Origin: an uncultured Collinsella sp.
Lineage (GTDB): Bacteria > Actinomycetota > Coriobacteriia > Coriobacteriales > Coriobacteriaceae
Length of the DNA: 12,619 bases
Direction: 5' to 3'
NCBI GenBank assembly: GCA_959599635.1
Contig: CAUGJN010000038.1
Location: 1 to 12,619, forward strand
Positions 6,890-12,619 of this stretch are shown here, piece by piece; within the stretch, counting starts at the first letter, position 1; each line of letters begins with the position of its first letter. A program made the translations under genes and the position numbers. The notes beneath the pieces are model-generated. The model was not told the origin of the DNA. It made no database searches and was given only the letters and a program-made list of their open reading frames with translations.

Positions 6890-6995
6890 ATCTGGGAAAA
6901 CGTCGAAGTATAAGACTGCCGTTGATTGAGAGGGGAGAGGCAGGGGCCCTCGTCGCCCTCGGCGCGGCATTGCTATAGAGACAAGGAGACCACTC
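6890..6995. other. Intergenic region between rph and rdgB, no gene seen
   Basis: This stretch shows no gene. Poor promoter candidates include TATAAG at 6909-6914 with TTTTAT 17 bp upstream, and TATAGA at 6974-6979. The latter would start transcription on top of the rdgB ribosome binding site. It ends with AAGGAG at 6983-6988, correctly spaced for rdgB. Confidence 0.5.
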
Positions 6996-7637
6996 ATGGC
7001 ACTTGAGAAGATCGACATCGACACCCTCGACCCGGCGGCGACCATTGTCGTGGCAACGGGCAACGCCCATAAGCTCACCGAGATCGAGGCCATTTTGGGC
7101 AAGGTTATGCCCGAGGTTCGCTTTGTGGCGCTCGGCCAGCTGGGCGATTTTGAGGATCCCGAGGAAAACGGCACGACGTTTTTGGAGAACGCCATCATCA
7201 AGGCCCAAGCCGCGGTCGAAGAGACAGGTCTTATGGCCATTGCCGACGATTCCGGCCTGGTCGTCGACGCGCTAGACGGCGAGCCCGGCGTGTATAGCGC
7301 GCGCTATGCGGGCGTGCACGGCGACGATGCAGCCAACAATGCCAAGCTGCTCGCTAACCTGGAAGGCGTGGCGGACGAGGACCGCACCGCGCGCTTTATG
7401 AGCGTCGTTGCGCTTATCGACACGGATGGTCTGGTCACCTATGGCGAGGGCGCCTGCGAGGGCGTTATCGCACACGAGGGCCGCGGCGATCACGGCTTTG
7501 GCTACGACCCGCTGTTCCTGCCGGCCGACACGCCGGGCAAAACCATGGCCGAGCTCACGGCGGACGAGAAGAACGCCATCAGTCATCGTTTTCATGCGCT
7601 CGAGCACCTGTCAGCCAAGCTAACGGGCGAGGAGTAG
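6996..7637 (+). CDS. rdgB: XTP/dITP diphosphatase (RdgB/Ham1 family)
   Basis: House-cleaning pyrophosphatase that hydrolyses ITP, dITP and XTP to monophosphates, keeping deaminated purines out of DNA and RNA. It has 213 residues, slightly longer than the usual ~197 because of an N-terminal extension of about 15 residues. Family motifs are ATGNAHKLTEIEAIL (from 20), TFLENAIIKA (61-70), ADDSGLVVDALDGEPGVYSA (83-102, with the catalytic aspartate pair), GFGYDPLFLP and a C-terminal SHR before the last helix. AAGGAG stands 7 bases before the ATG. dtd starts 2 bases after the stop, so the two are translationally coupled and form a small quality-control unit. Confidence 0.95.
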   Translation: MALEKIDIDTLDPAATIVVATGNAHKLTEIEAILGKVMPEVRFVALGQLGDFEDPEENGTTFLENAIIKAQAAVEETGLMAIADDSGLVVDALDGEPGVYSARYAGVHGDDAANNAKLLANLEGVADEDRTARFMSVVALIDTDGLVTYGEGACEGVIAHEGRGDHGFGYDPLFLPADTPGKTMAELTADEKNAISHRFHALEHLSAKLTGEE

Positions 7638-7639
7638 CC

Positions 7640-8086
7640 GTGCGCGCGGTAGTGCAGCGCGTGCTCAATGCCGGCGTGACGGTCGACGACGAGTGCGTGG
7701 GCAAAATTGGGCGCGGCTATCTGGTGCTGCTGGGCGTGGGCCATGGCGACACGCGCGCCGAGGCCGATAAGCTGTGGGGCAAGCTCCGGGGCTTGCGCAT
7801 TAACGAGGACGAGAACGGCAAGACCAACCTGGCACTTGCCGATGTCGACGGCGAGGTTCTCGTGGTGTCGCAGTTCACGCTGTTCGCCGATTGCCGTCAC
7901 GGCCGCCGCCCATCGTTTACGGATGCCGGCGCCCCCGATGTCGCCAACGAGCTCTACGAGTACTTCCTGACGCTTGTGCGCGAGGACGTCGAGCACGTAG
8001 CGCATGGCATCTTCGGCGCCGATATGAAGGTCGACCTCGTCAACGACGGTCCATTCACCATCGTCCTCGATACCGACAATCTGTAA
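7640..8086 (+). CDS. dtd: D-aminoacyl-tRNA deacylase
   Basis: Removes D-amino acids (and glycine mischarged on tRNA-Ala) from tRNAs, acting as a chirality checkpoint on cytoplasmic tRNA. It has 148 residues, the family norm. It carries the SQFTL motif at 77-81 with the downstream GRRPSF, and the Gly-cisPro motif as NDGPFT (135-140), where Val is more usual than Phe. Translation starts at GTG 7640 with MRAVVQRV, typical for the family. GAGGAG of the ribosome binding site overlaps the rdgB stop. D-amino acid clearance fits a cell that makes D-Glu through the nearby murI, although position alone does not prove a functional link. Confidence 0.95.
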   Translation: MRAVVQRVLNAGVTVDDECVGKIGRGYLVLLGVGHGDTRAEADKLWGKLRGLRINEDENGKTNLALADVDGEVLVVSQFTLFADCRHGRRPSFTDAGAPDVANELYEYFLTLVREDVEHVAHGIFGADMKVDLVNDGPFTIVLDTDNL

Positions 8087-8105
8087 GTAGCCAAATTAGC
8101 TACTT
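8085..8105 (+). other. 7-bp hairpin at the dtd stop codon
   Basis: AAGTAGC (8085-8091) pairs with GCTACTT (8099-8105) around a 7-base loop. The left arm includes part of the dtd stop codon. The right arm ends in the veg -35 hexamer. There is no T tract, so termination is uncertain. Confidence 0.45.
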
Positions 8106-8133
8106 GCGCGTGGTCGCAGCAGGGTGCTATAGT
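8104..8133 (+). promoter_or_regulatory. veg-ispE promoter with extended -10
   Basis: TTGCGC (8104-8109) and TATAGT (8128-8133) are 18 bp apart. TGC immediately before the -10 forms an extended -10 element. The start would fall near 8140, giving a leader of about 60 nt. Confidence 0.7.
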
Positions 8134-8153
8134 ATTAGAGTTTTGTCTATCTT

Positions 8154-8173
8154 AGGGGTATTATCCCCTTTTT
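8154..8173 (+). terminator. Terminator-like hairpin in the veg leader
   Basis: AGGGG (8154-8158) pairs with CCCCT (8165-8169) around a TATTAT loop and is followed at once by five T residues. It lies after the predicted veg start and before its ribosome binding site, so it may attenuate veg-ispE rather than end dtd. It could also serve as the dtd terminator for read-through transcripts. Confidence 0.5.
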
Positions 8174-8200
8174 GAATTGCACCTTCTGGAGGCCCTGTTC

Positions 8201-8497
8201 ATGGAAGAGATGGAAGTCAATCACGTCGACGACATCCACGAGAAGCTGACCGATATGGTGGGCGATCGCGTCAAGGTTAAGGCCAACATGGGCCGCACCC
8301 GCGTCGTCGAGCGCATGGGCACCATCAAGAGCGTCCACCCCGCCGTCTTTATCGTCGAGGTTGACGAGCGCCGCGGCCGCAAGTCGCGTCAATCCTACCA
8401 GTATATCGACGTCCTTACCGGCCAGGTCGAGCTGTTCGACCCCGAGAGCGGCGAGCACATTTTTACCCCGCTCGGCAATCAGCTCGAGGAGCACTAG
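8201..8497 (+). CDS. veg: Veg family protein
   Basis: A small 98-residue protein of the Veg family (DUF1021). B. subtilis Veg is linked to stimulation of biofilm formation; its molecular action is not settled. The core VGDRVKVKANMGRTRVVERMG (from about 20), followed by HPAVFIVEVDE and SYQYIDVLTGQVEL, matches the family pattern, with the KANxGRxxxxERxG signature. I chose ATG 8201 because GGAGG (8188-8192) is 8 bases upstream; an in-frame TTG at 8177 has no ribosome binding site. The C-terminal extension is acidic. The next gene, ispE, starts 2 bases after the stop, as in the conserved veg-ispE neighbourhood of Firmicutes, which supports the call. Confidence 0.9.
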   Translation: MEEMEVNHVDDIHEKLTDMVGDRVKVKANMGRTRVVERMGTIKSVHPAVFIVEVDERRGRKSRQSYQYIDVLTGQVELFDPESGEHIFTPLGNQLEEH

Positions 8498-8499
8498 CG

Positions 8500-9396
8500 G
8501 TGACCGATTGGTCCCTGACCCTTTCCGCGCCGGCAAAGATCAACCTCTACCTGGGGGTTCATGCTGAGCGCGATGACCGCGGCTACCACAGGGTCGATTC
8601 CCTGATGGCAGCTGTCGGTCTTTCCGATACCGTGACGGTTACGCCGGCACAGGCGCTGACCGTCCAGACGGTTCCGGCATCAGATTTTCCCATGCAAAAG
8701 AATACGGCGTATCGGGCTGCGGTTGCTATGGCCGAGCATTATGGTCGCGAGGCAAGCATCTGCGTGACGATTGAGAAGCGCATTCCATTGTGCGCCGGCT
8801 TGGGCGGTCCCTCGACGGATGCGGCCGCGGTCATTGTCGCCTTGGCAGAGCTCTGGGGAATTGATCGCTCCGACCCCGCGCTCGACGACATTGCGCGGGG
8901 CATTGGTGCTGACGTCCCGTTCTTTTTGCACGCGAGCCCTTCGTTCTACGTAGGTGGGGGAGACGTGCTGGCAACTGAGTACCCCGCGCTGCCCGCAACA
9001 CCCGTCGTGTTGGTCAAGCCGCGCGAGGCAAGCGTTTCGACAATTGAAGCCTATCGACGTTTTGACGAGGCCCCGGTGCCTGCGGACAAGCCCGGCGCGA
9101 TAGCTTCTGCCTTGCGTGCCGGTGATGCCGAGACGGCATATGCGCTCATCCATAACAACCTGGGTGTCATTTCCGCACAGATGGAGCCTCAGATACAAAC
9201 GGTTCTCGATTGGCTGCGTAAACAAGGCGGCACCGTTGCTGTAGATGTGTGCGGATCGGGCGCCTGCTCATTTGCCGTTTGCGACACCGTCGCCACGGCC
9301 GAAAGGCTTGCCGACGCTGCCCTGCAAAACGGCTGGTGGTCCTGCGCGACGGAGCTCATTCCCAACACGGTTCGCATCGAAGTGCCAAAGAAGTAA
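8500..9396 (+). CDS. ispE: 4-diphosphocytidyl-2-C-methyl-D-erythritol kinase
   Basis: GHMP kinase that phosphorylates CDP-ME in the MEP (non-mevalonate) pathway to isoprenoid precursors such as the undecaprenyl carrier lipid. It has 298 residues. The N-terminal signature APAKINLYL has Lys13 and Asn15, and RDDRGYHRVDSL follows. The glycine-rich ATP loop is IPLCAGLGGPSTDAA (95-109), slightly unlike the common PxGAGLGGGSSDAA. GADVPFFL holds the catalytic Asp138. Translation begins at GTG 8500, with GAGGAG overlapping the end of veg. Expression probably depends on the veg promoter. It is followed by a tRNA gene with its own -10 box; no clear terminator is seen in the 49 bases between. Confidence 0.95.
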   Translation: MTDWSLTLSAPAKINLYLGVHAERDDRGYHRVDSLMAAVGLSDTVTVTPAQALTVQTVPASDFPMQKNTAYRAAVAMAEHYGREASICVTIEKRIPLCAGLGGPSTDAAAVIVALAELWGIDRSDPALDDIARGIGADVPFFLHASPSFYVGGGDVLATEYPALPATPVVLVKPREASVSTIEAYRRFDEAPVPADKPGAIASALRAGDAETAYALIHNNLGVISAQMEPQIQTVLDWLRKQGGTVAVDVCGSGACSFAVCDTVATAERLADAALQNGWWSCATELIPNTVRIEVPKK

Positions 9397-9431
9397 AAAT
9401 TTCTCTAGCACACGACGGAAATCTTTGTTAC

Positions 9432-9437
9432 TATAGT
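9432..9437 (+). promoter_or_regulatory. -10 box of tRNA-Pro promoter
   Basis: TATAGT ends 8 bases before the tRNA. No clear -35 hexamer is present at standard spacing. The region 9397-9445 is otherwise A/T-rich and empty. Confidence 0.4.
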
Positions 9438-9445
9438 CGAGCTAA

Positions 9446-9522
9446 CGGGTTGTGGCTCAGTTTGGTAGAGCACTGCGTTCGGGACGCAGGGGTCGCTGGT
9501 TCAAATCCAGTCAACCCGACCA
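9446..9522 (+). tRNA. tRNA-Pro (anticodon CGG)
   Basis: 77 nt with all arms paired. The acceptor is CGGGTTG/CAACCCG and the D-stem is GCTC/GAGC with GG in the loop. The anticodon stem is CTGCG/CGCAG around TTCGGGA, giving anticodon CGG. The T-arm is GCTGG-TTCAAAT-CCAGT. Discriminator A and an encoded CCA (9520-9522) complete it. It reads the proline codon CCG, expected to be frequent in this G+C-rich genome. Confidence 0.97.
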
Positions 9523-9532
9523 GAGCATGAGG

Positions 9533-9561
9533 AGGGACCGCTTCTTGCGGTCCCTTTTTTT
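9533..9561 (+). terminator. Intrinsic terminator of tRNA-Pro
   Basis: A perfect 9-bp stem, AGGGACCGC (9533-9541) with GCGGTCCCT (9547-9555), has a TTCTT loop and runs into seven T residues, 11 bases after the tRNA. Confidence 0.95.
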
Positions 9562-9569
9562 AGCTATTG

Positions 9570-9598
9570 TTGTGATACCGCGATACCCGCGGTATACT
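9570..9598 (+). promoter_or_regulatory. tatA promoter with an operator-like palindrome
   Basis: TTGTGA (9570-9575) and TATACT (9593-9598) are exactly 17 bp apart. The spacer is almost filled by a perfect 8-bp inverted repeat, ATACCGCG (9575-9582) and CGCGGTAT (9588-9595), with 5 bp between arms. It overlaps the last base of the -35 and half of the -10. A dimeric repressor bound here would block RNA polymerase. No regulator gene is in the window. Confidence 0.65.
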
Positions 9599-9634
9599 CA
9601 TTCGAGCTTGTCTCGCTGTATTGTGGAGGTCTAC

Positions 9635-9910
9635 ATGTTTGGACTGAGGGCTCCTGAGCTCATCATTATTCTCGTCGTTGTCCTGATTATCTTCGGGCCC
9701 AAGAACCTGCCGAAGCTCGGCAAGTCCCTCGGCTCTACCGTCAAGAATATCCGTGAGGGTATGGAGGGCGACGATAAGGCCGAGACCAAGCAGGCCGAGG
9801 AGGTCGTGGTCGAGCAGTCCGAGGAGGACAAGGAGATCGCTGAGCTCGAGGCCAAGCTCGCTGCTGCCAAGAAGAAGCAGGCAGAGGACAGCGACGCGGA
9901 CGCAGAGTAG
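9635..9910 (+). CDS. tatA: Twin-arginine translocase subunit TatA/TatE
   Basis: Pore-forming component of the Tat pathway, which exports folded, often cofactor-containing proteins across the cytoplasmic membrane. It has 91 residues with classical topology: a short N-terminus and a single transmembrane helix (about 7-20, APELIIILVVVLIIF). The FGP hinge follows (20-22), then an amphipathic helix NLPKLGKSLGSTVKNIREGM, then a charged Glu/Lys/Ala tail rich in coiled-coil pattern. GGAGG (9625-9629) fixes the ATG at 9635; longer upstream reading runs into tRNA-Pro and is spurious. tatC is not adjacent. TatB is a possible alternative, but the FGP hinge and short length favour TatA. Confidence 0.93.
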   Translation: MFGLRAPELIIILVVVLIIFGPKNLPKLGKSLGSTVKNIREGMEGDDKAETKQAEEVVVEQSEEDKEIAELEAKLAAAKKKQAEDSDADAE

Positions 9911-9935
9911 TCCCATCCCTTTGGGGTGAGCACCT

Positions 9936-9973
9936 GACCGGCTTGCCCGCAGGCTAGCCGGTCTTTTTCGTTT
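9936..9973 (+). terminator. Intrinsic terminator of tatA
   Basis: GACCGGCT (9936-9943) pairs with AGCCGGTC (9956-9963) over 8 bp, with a small inner GCC/GGC pairing. It is followed by TTTTTCGTTTT. It is 25 bases after the tatA stop, so greA needs its own promoter or read-through. Confidence 0.9.
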
Positions 9974-10016
9974 TGTTGACAGTTGATTGTTTGATCAGAG
10001 TTGGGGAGATATCCGT

Positions 10017-10487
10017 ATGGACGCAAGCCAGATCGTACTGACCGCTGAGGGCCGCCAGAAGCTCGTCGAGGAGCTCGCTTGGCGTGAGGGCGATTACGCC
10101 AAGGAGATCGTCGAGGACATCAAGGAAGCCCGCGCGTTCGGCGACCTTTCGGAGAACTCCGAGTACGATGCCGCTAAGGACAAGCAGGCCCAGAACGCCG
10201 CTCGTATTGCCGAGATCCAGGCCATCCTCGCCAACGCTCAGGTTGCTGCCACCACGGGCGATCTGACCGTCTCCATCGGTTCCACCGTTTCTCTGATTGA
10301 TCCCAACGGTGAGGTCATGGAAGTCACGCTCGTCGGTACCACCGAGACCAACTCGCTCGAGCACAAGATTTCCAACGAGTCTCCGGTCGGCCACGCCATC
10401 ATCGGTCACGGCGAGGGCGACTCCGTCGAGGTCGTTACGCCTTCCGGCAAGACTCGCGTCTACACCATCGCCAAGATCGCACGCTAG
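10017..10487 (+). CDS. greA: Transcription elongation factor GreA
   Basis: Binds the secondary channel of RNA polymerase and stimulates cleavage of backtracked RNA. It has 156 residues, close to the usual 158. The N-terminal coiled coil carries the acidic tip GDLSEN at 42-47 (Asp43, Glu46), followed by SEYDAAKDKQAQNAARIAEIQ. The C-terminal FKBP-like domain has GSTVSLIDPNGE, ISNESPVGHAIIGHGEGDSVEV and a final PSGKTRVYTIAKI. I chose ATG 10017 because GGGGAG (10003-10008) sits 8 bases upstream; a longer TTG-initiated reading from 9987 lacks a ribosome binding site. A consensus-like TTGACA is at 9976-9981, but no acceptable -10 follows. A terminator-like hairpin separates it from lysS. Confidence 0.95.
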   Translation: MDASQIVLTAEGRQKLVEELAWREGDYAKEIVEDIKEARAFGDLSENSEYDAAKDKQAQNAARIAEIQAILANAQVAATTGDLTVSIGSTVSLIDPNGEVMEVTLVGTTETNSLEHKISNESPVGHAIIGHGEGDSVEVVTPSGKTRVYTIAKIAR

Positions 10488-10515
10488 ACCACGGTCCCGC
10501 GTAAAGGTATGTTTT

Positions 10516-10548
10516 CGCTCCCTGGGACCGAATCCTGGGGAGCGTTTT
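10516..10548 (+). terminator. Terminator-like hairpin between greA and lysS
   Basis: CGCTCCC (10516-10522) pairs with GGGAGCG (10538-10544), followed by TTTTAG. Inside, TGGGA and TCCT extend the stem partly. GGGACCG (10524-10530) in the apical part could instead pair with CGGTCCC (10492-10498), giving two exclusive structures. Confidence 0.6.
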
Positions 10549-10566
10549 AGTTTGAGGAGCTAACTT

Positions 10567-12531
10567 ATGGCAGAGAACCAGAACGCCGCAGATCAGGCAT
10601 CGACGCTCAACGACGAGCGCGCCACCCGCCTGGCCAAGCGCGCCGCCCTGTTCGAGGCGGGCCAGAATCCCTATCCCGAGCACTCTGAGCTTGAGGACTA
10701 CGTTGCCGATATCGAGGCTAAGTACGCCGAGCTTGCCGATGGCGAGGACACCGAGGATGTCGTGAAGATCGCCGGCCGTGTGGTCGCCAAGCGCGGTCAG
10801 GGCAAGATCATGTTCATCGTCGTGCGCGATGCGACTGCCGAGATTCAACTGTTCTGCCGCATCAACGACATGGACGAGGCTGCCTGGAATACGCTCAAGG
10901 CTCTCGACCTGGGCGACATCCTGGGCGTGACCGGCGTGGTTGTGCGCACCCAGCGCGGCCAGCTTTCCGTTGCCCCTAAGAGCGCGACCCTGCTTTCCAA
11001 GGCCGTTCGTCCGCTGCCCGAGAAGTTCCACGGTCTTTCCGACAAGGAGACCCGCTATCGCCAGCGCTATGTCGACCTGATCGCCAACGACGACGTTCGC
11101 GAGACCTTCCGTAAGCGTTCGCAGATTCTCTCCACCTTCCGTCGCTTTATGGAGTCCGACGGCTACATGGAGGTCGAGACCCCCATCCTGCAGACCATCC
11201 AGGGCGGCGCTACTGCCAAGCCGTTCATCACGCACTTCAACGCGCTCGATCAGGAGTGCTACCTGCGTATTGCCACCGAGCTGCACCTCAAGCGCTGCAT
11301 CGTCGGTGGTTTTGAGCGCGTGTTCGAGATCGGCCGCATCTTCCGTAACGAGGGCATGGACCTTACCCACAACCCCGAGTTCACCACGATGGAGGCCTAC
11401 CGTGCCTTCTCCGACCTCGAGGGCATGAAGGCGCTCGCCCAGGGCGTCATTAAGGCGGCTAACAAGGCCATCGGCAACCCTGAGGTCATCGAGTACCAGG
11501 GCCAGACCATCGACCTTTCTGGTGAGTGGGCCAGCCGTCCCATGACCGACATCGTCTCCGACGTGCTCGGCAAGCAGGTCACCATCGACACGCCGGTCGA
11601 GGAGCTTGCTGCCGCCGCACGCGAGAAGGGCCTGGAGATTAAGCCCGAGTGGACCGCCGGCAAGATTATCGCCGAGATCTACGATGAGCTGGGCGAGGAC
11701 ACCATCGTCAACCCCACGTTCGTGTGCGATTACCCCATCGAGGTCAGCCCGCTTGCCAAGCGCTTTGAGGACGACCCGCGCCTGACGCACCGCTTTGAGC
11801 TGGTTATTGCCGGTCACGAGTACGCCAACGCATTCTCTGAGCTCAACGACCCGGTCGACCAGGCCGAGCGCTTTGCCGCCCAGATGGCCGAGAAGGCTGG
11901 TGGCGACGATGAGGCCATGGAGTACGACGAGGACTACGTGCGCGCCCTCGAGTACGGTATGCCTCCCGCGGGCGGCATCGGCATCGGTATCGACCGCGTG
12001 GTCATGCTGCTCACCAACCAGGCTTCCATCCGCGACGTGTTGCTGTTCCCGCACATGAAGCCCGAGAAGGGTTTCCAGTCCGGTGCCGCTGCCGCCAAGG
12101 CTGCCGAGGCCGGCAACGCCGCGAGCCCGTTCGTTAAGTCGCTTAAGCCCACGCTCGATTACTCCAAGATCGCCGTTGAGCCGCTGTTCGAGGAGTTCGT
12201 CGACTTTGATACCTTCTCCAAGAGCGATTTCCGCGCTGTGAAGGTCAAGGCATGCGAGGCCGTCAAGAAGTCCAAGAAGCTGCTGAACTTTACGCTCGAC
12301 GACGGCACCGGCACCGACCGCACCATCCTCTCCGGCATTCACGAGTACTACGAGCCCGAGGACCTGGTCGGCAAGACTCTGCTCGCCATCACCAATCTGC
12401 CTCCGCGCAAGATGATGGGCATTCCCAGCTGCGGCATGCTCATCAGCGCTATCCACGAGGAGGATGGTGAGGAGCGTCTCAACCTGATCCAGCTTGACGC
12501 TTCTATTCCCGCCGGCGCAAAGATGTACTAA
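10567..12531 (+). CDS. lysS: Lysyl-tRNA synthetase (class II) with C-terminal EMAP-II-like tRNA-binding domain
   Basis: Charges tRNA-Lys with lysine in the cytoplasm. It has 654 residues, well above the usual ~500 of bacterial LysS. The N-terminal OB-fold anticodon-binding domain covers about 55-160. Class II motif 1 lies near GYMEVETPIL (199-208). Motif 2 is FEIGRIFRNEGMDLTHNPEF (253-272). Motif 3 is GIGIGIDRVVMLL, ending near 482, and the canonical LysS end LLFPHMKPE finishes at 500. An Ala/Gly-rich linker (about 503-520) leads to a second domain (about 545-654) with FSKSDFRAVKV, SKKLLNFTLD, ILSGIHEYYEPEDLVGK and MGIPSCGMLIS. That pattern matches the Trbp111/EMAP-II OB fold normally attached to MetRS. 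The reading frame is continuous, so this is a fusion, not two genes. GAGGAG is 7 bases before the ATG. Confidence 0.95.
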   Translation: MAENQNAADQASTLNDERATRLAKRAALFEAGQNPYPEHSELEDYVADIEAKYAELADGEDTEDVVKIAGRVVAKRGQGKIMFIVVRDATAEIQLFCRINDMDEAAWNTLKALDLGDILGVTGVVVRTQRGQLSVAPKSATLLSKAVRPLPEKFHGLSDKETRYRQRYVDLIANDDVRETFRKRSQILSTFRRFMESDGYMEVETPILQTIQGGATAKPFITHFNALDQECYLRIATELHLKRCIVGGFERVFEIGRIFRNEGMDLTHNPEFTTMEAYRAFSDLEGMKALAQGVIKAANKAIGNPEVIEYQGQTIDLSGEWASRPMTDIVSDVLGKQVTIDTPVEELAAAAREKGLEIKPEWTAGKIIAEIYDELGEDTIVNPTFVCDYPIEVSPLAKRFEDDPRLTHRFELVIAGHEYANAFSELNDPVDQAERFAAQMAEKAGGDDEAMEYDEDYVRALEYGMPPAGGIGIGIDRVVMLLTNQASIRDVLLFPHMKPEKGFQSGAAAAKAAEAGNAASPFVKSLKPTLDYSKIAVEPLFEEFVDFDTFSKSDFRAVKVKACEAVKKSKKLLNFTLDDGTGTDRTILSGIHEYYEPEDLVGKTLLAITNLPPRKMMGIPSCGMLISAIHEEDGEERLNLIQLDASIPAGAKMY

Positions 12532-12534
12532 CTA

Positions 12535-12561
12535 GTTACGCGGTTCTACGAACCGCGTAAC
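12535..12561 (+). other. 12-bp hairpin downstream of lysS
   Basis: GTTACGCGGTTC (12535-12546) pairs perfectly with GAACCGCGTAAC (12550-12561) around a TAC loop, four bases after the lysS stop. No T tract follows on either strand, so it is either a T-less terminator, perhaps bidirectional, or an mRNA end-stabilising structure. Confidence 0.6.
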
Positions 12562-12619
12562 GGCTCGACGCTGCGCGGGCCGAATTTGGACAATCTGACG
12601 TTCAACTTCAAGGGCGCGA
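12562..12619. other. Unassigned tail at the window edge
   Basis: Open frames exist in both directions. One on + is open from 12532 without a start codon. One on - would end at a TAG inside the hairpin, with C-terminal residues like SKFGPRSVEPLRGS, as a convergent gene might. Too little sequence is present to choose. Confidence 0.2.

Noticed and set aside
6974..6979. TATAGA as a -10 box for rdgB
   Set aside because: The predicted start would fall inside the AAGGAG ribosome binding site, and no -35 is present.
9452..9634. N-terminal extension of tatA into tRNA-Pro
   Set aside because: It would translate the tRNA and its terminator. The ATG at 9635 has a proper ribosome binding site and gives a standard TatA N-terminus.
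9976..10012. greA promoter from the consensus TTGACA at 9976-9981
   Set aside because: No acceptable -10 hexamer lies at 15-19 bp spacing, and a start there would nearly remove the ribosome binding site.
10516..10548. T-box-like TGGGACC before lysS
   Set aside because: It resembles the T-box UGGNACC element, but the gap of 79 bases is far too short for a T-box stem I with a specifier loop.
10435..12456. 673-codon open frame antisense to lysS
   Set aside because: It is a shadow of G+C-rich coding sequence on the other strand. It has no recognisable domain, and lysS is unmistakable.

Overview
This 12.6 kb window looks like ordinary chromosomal core DNA from a G+C-rich, Gram-positive-type bacterium. 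My best guess is a coriobacterium such as Collinsella (Actinomycetota). This is inferred from codon use and remembered protein similarity; no search was run. Apart from one tRNA at the left edge, every confident gene lies on the + strand. Starts are ATG or GTG and are mostly preceded by good Shine-Dalgarno sequences.

Left edge (1-373): a minus-strand tRNA-Val(UAC) with encoded CCA and its own intrinsic terminator. Beside it is a tandem 185-bp-period repeat that carries a second, decapitated copy of the tRNA 3' end, a second terminator and a very GC-rich, hairpin-rich block with a T-arm-like end. This is the least explained part of the window.

Centre (561-8086): asnB (asparagine synthetase), closed by a strong terminator; a MurE-type Mur ligase whose specificity motif is not the usual meso-DAP one; a HAD-superfamily phosphatase; murI (glutamate racemase); rph (RNase PH); a hairpin-rich gap; rdgB (XTP/dITP pyrophosphatase); and dtd (D-aminoacyl-tRNA deacylase). 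MurI supplies the D-glutamate found in the MurE substrate. RdgB and Dtd clean up damaged nucleotides and mischarged tRNAs. murI-rph-rdgB is a gene order familiar from many Gram-positive bacteria.

Right half (8087-12619): a clear extended -10 promoter drives veg and the closely coupled ispE (MEP isoprenoid pathway), with a terminator-like hairpin in the leader. A tRNA-Pro(CGG) with a strong terminator follows. Then come tatA, whose promoter spacer holds a perfect inverted repeat; greA; and lysS, a lysyl-tRNA synthetase with an unusual C-terminal EMAP-II/Trbp111-type tRNA-binding domain. The last 88 bases hold a 12-bp hairpin and no assignable gene.

No CRISPR array, phage, insertion sequence with a transposase, or defence system was seen. 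The points most worth following are the tRNA-associated repeat, the LysRS fusion, the MurE specificity motif and several regulatory palindromes.
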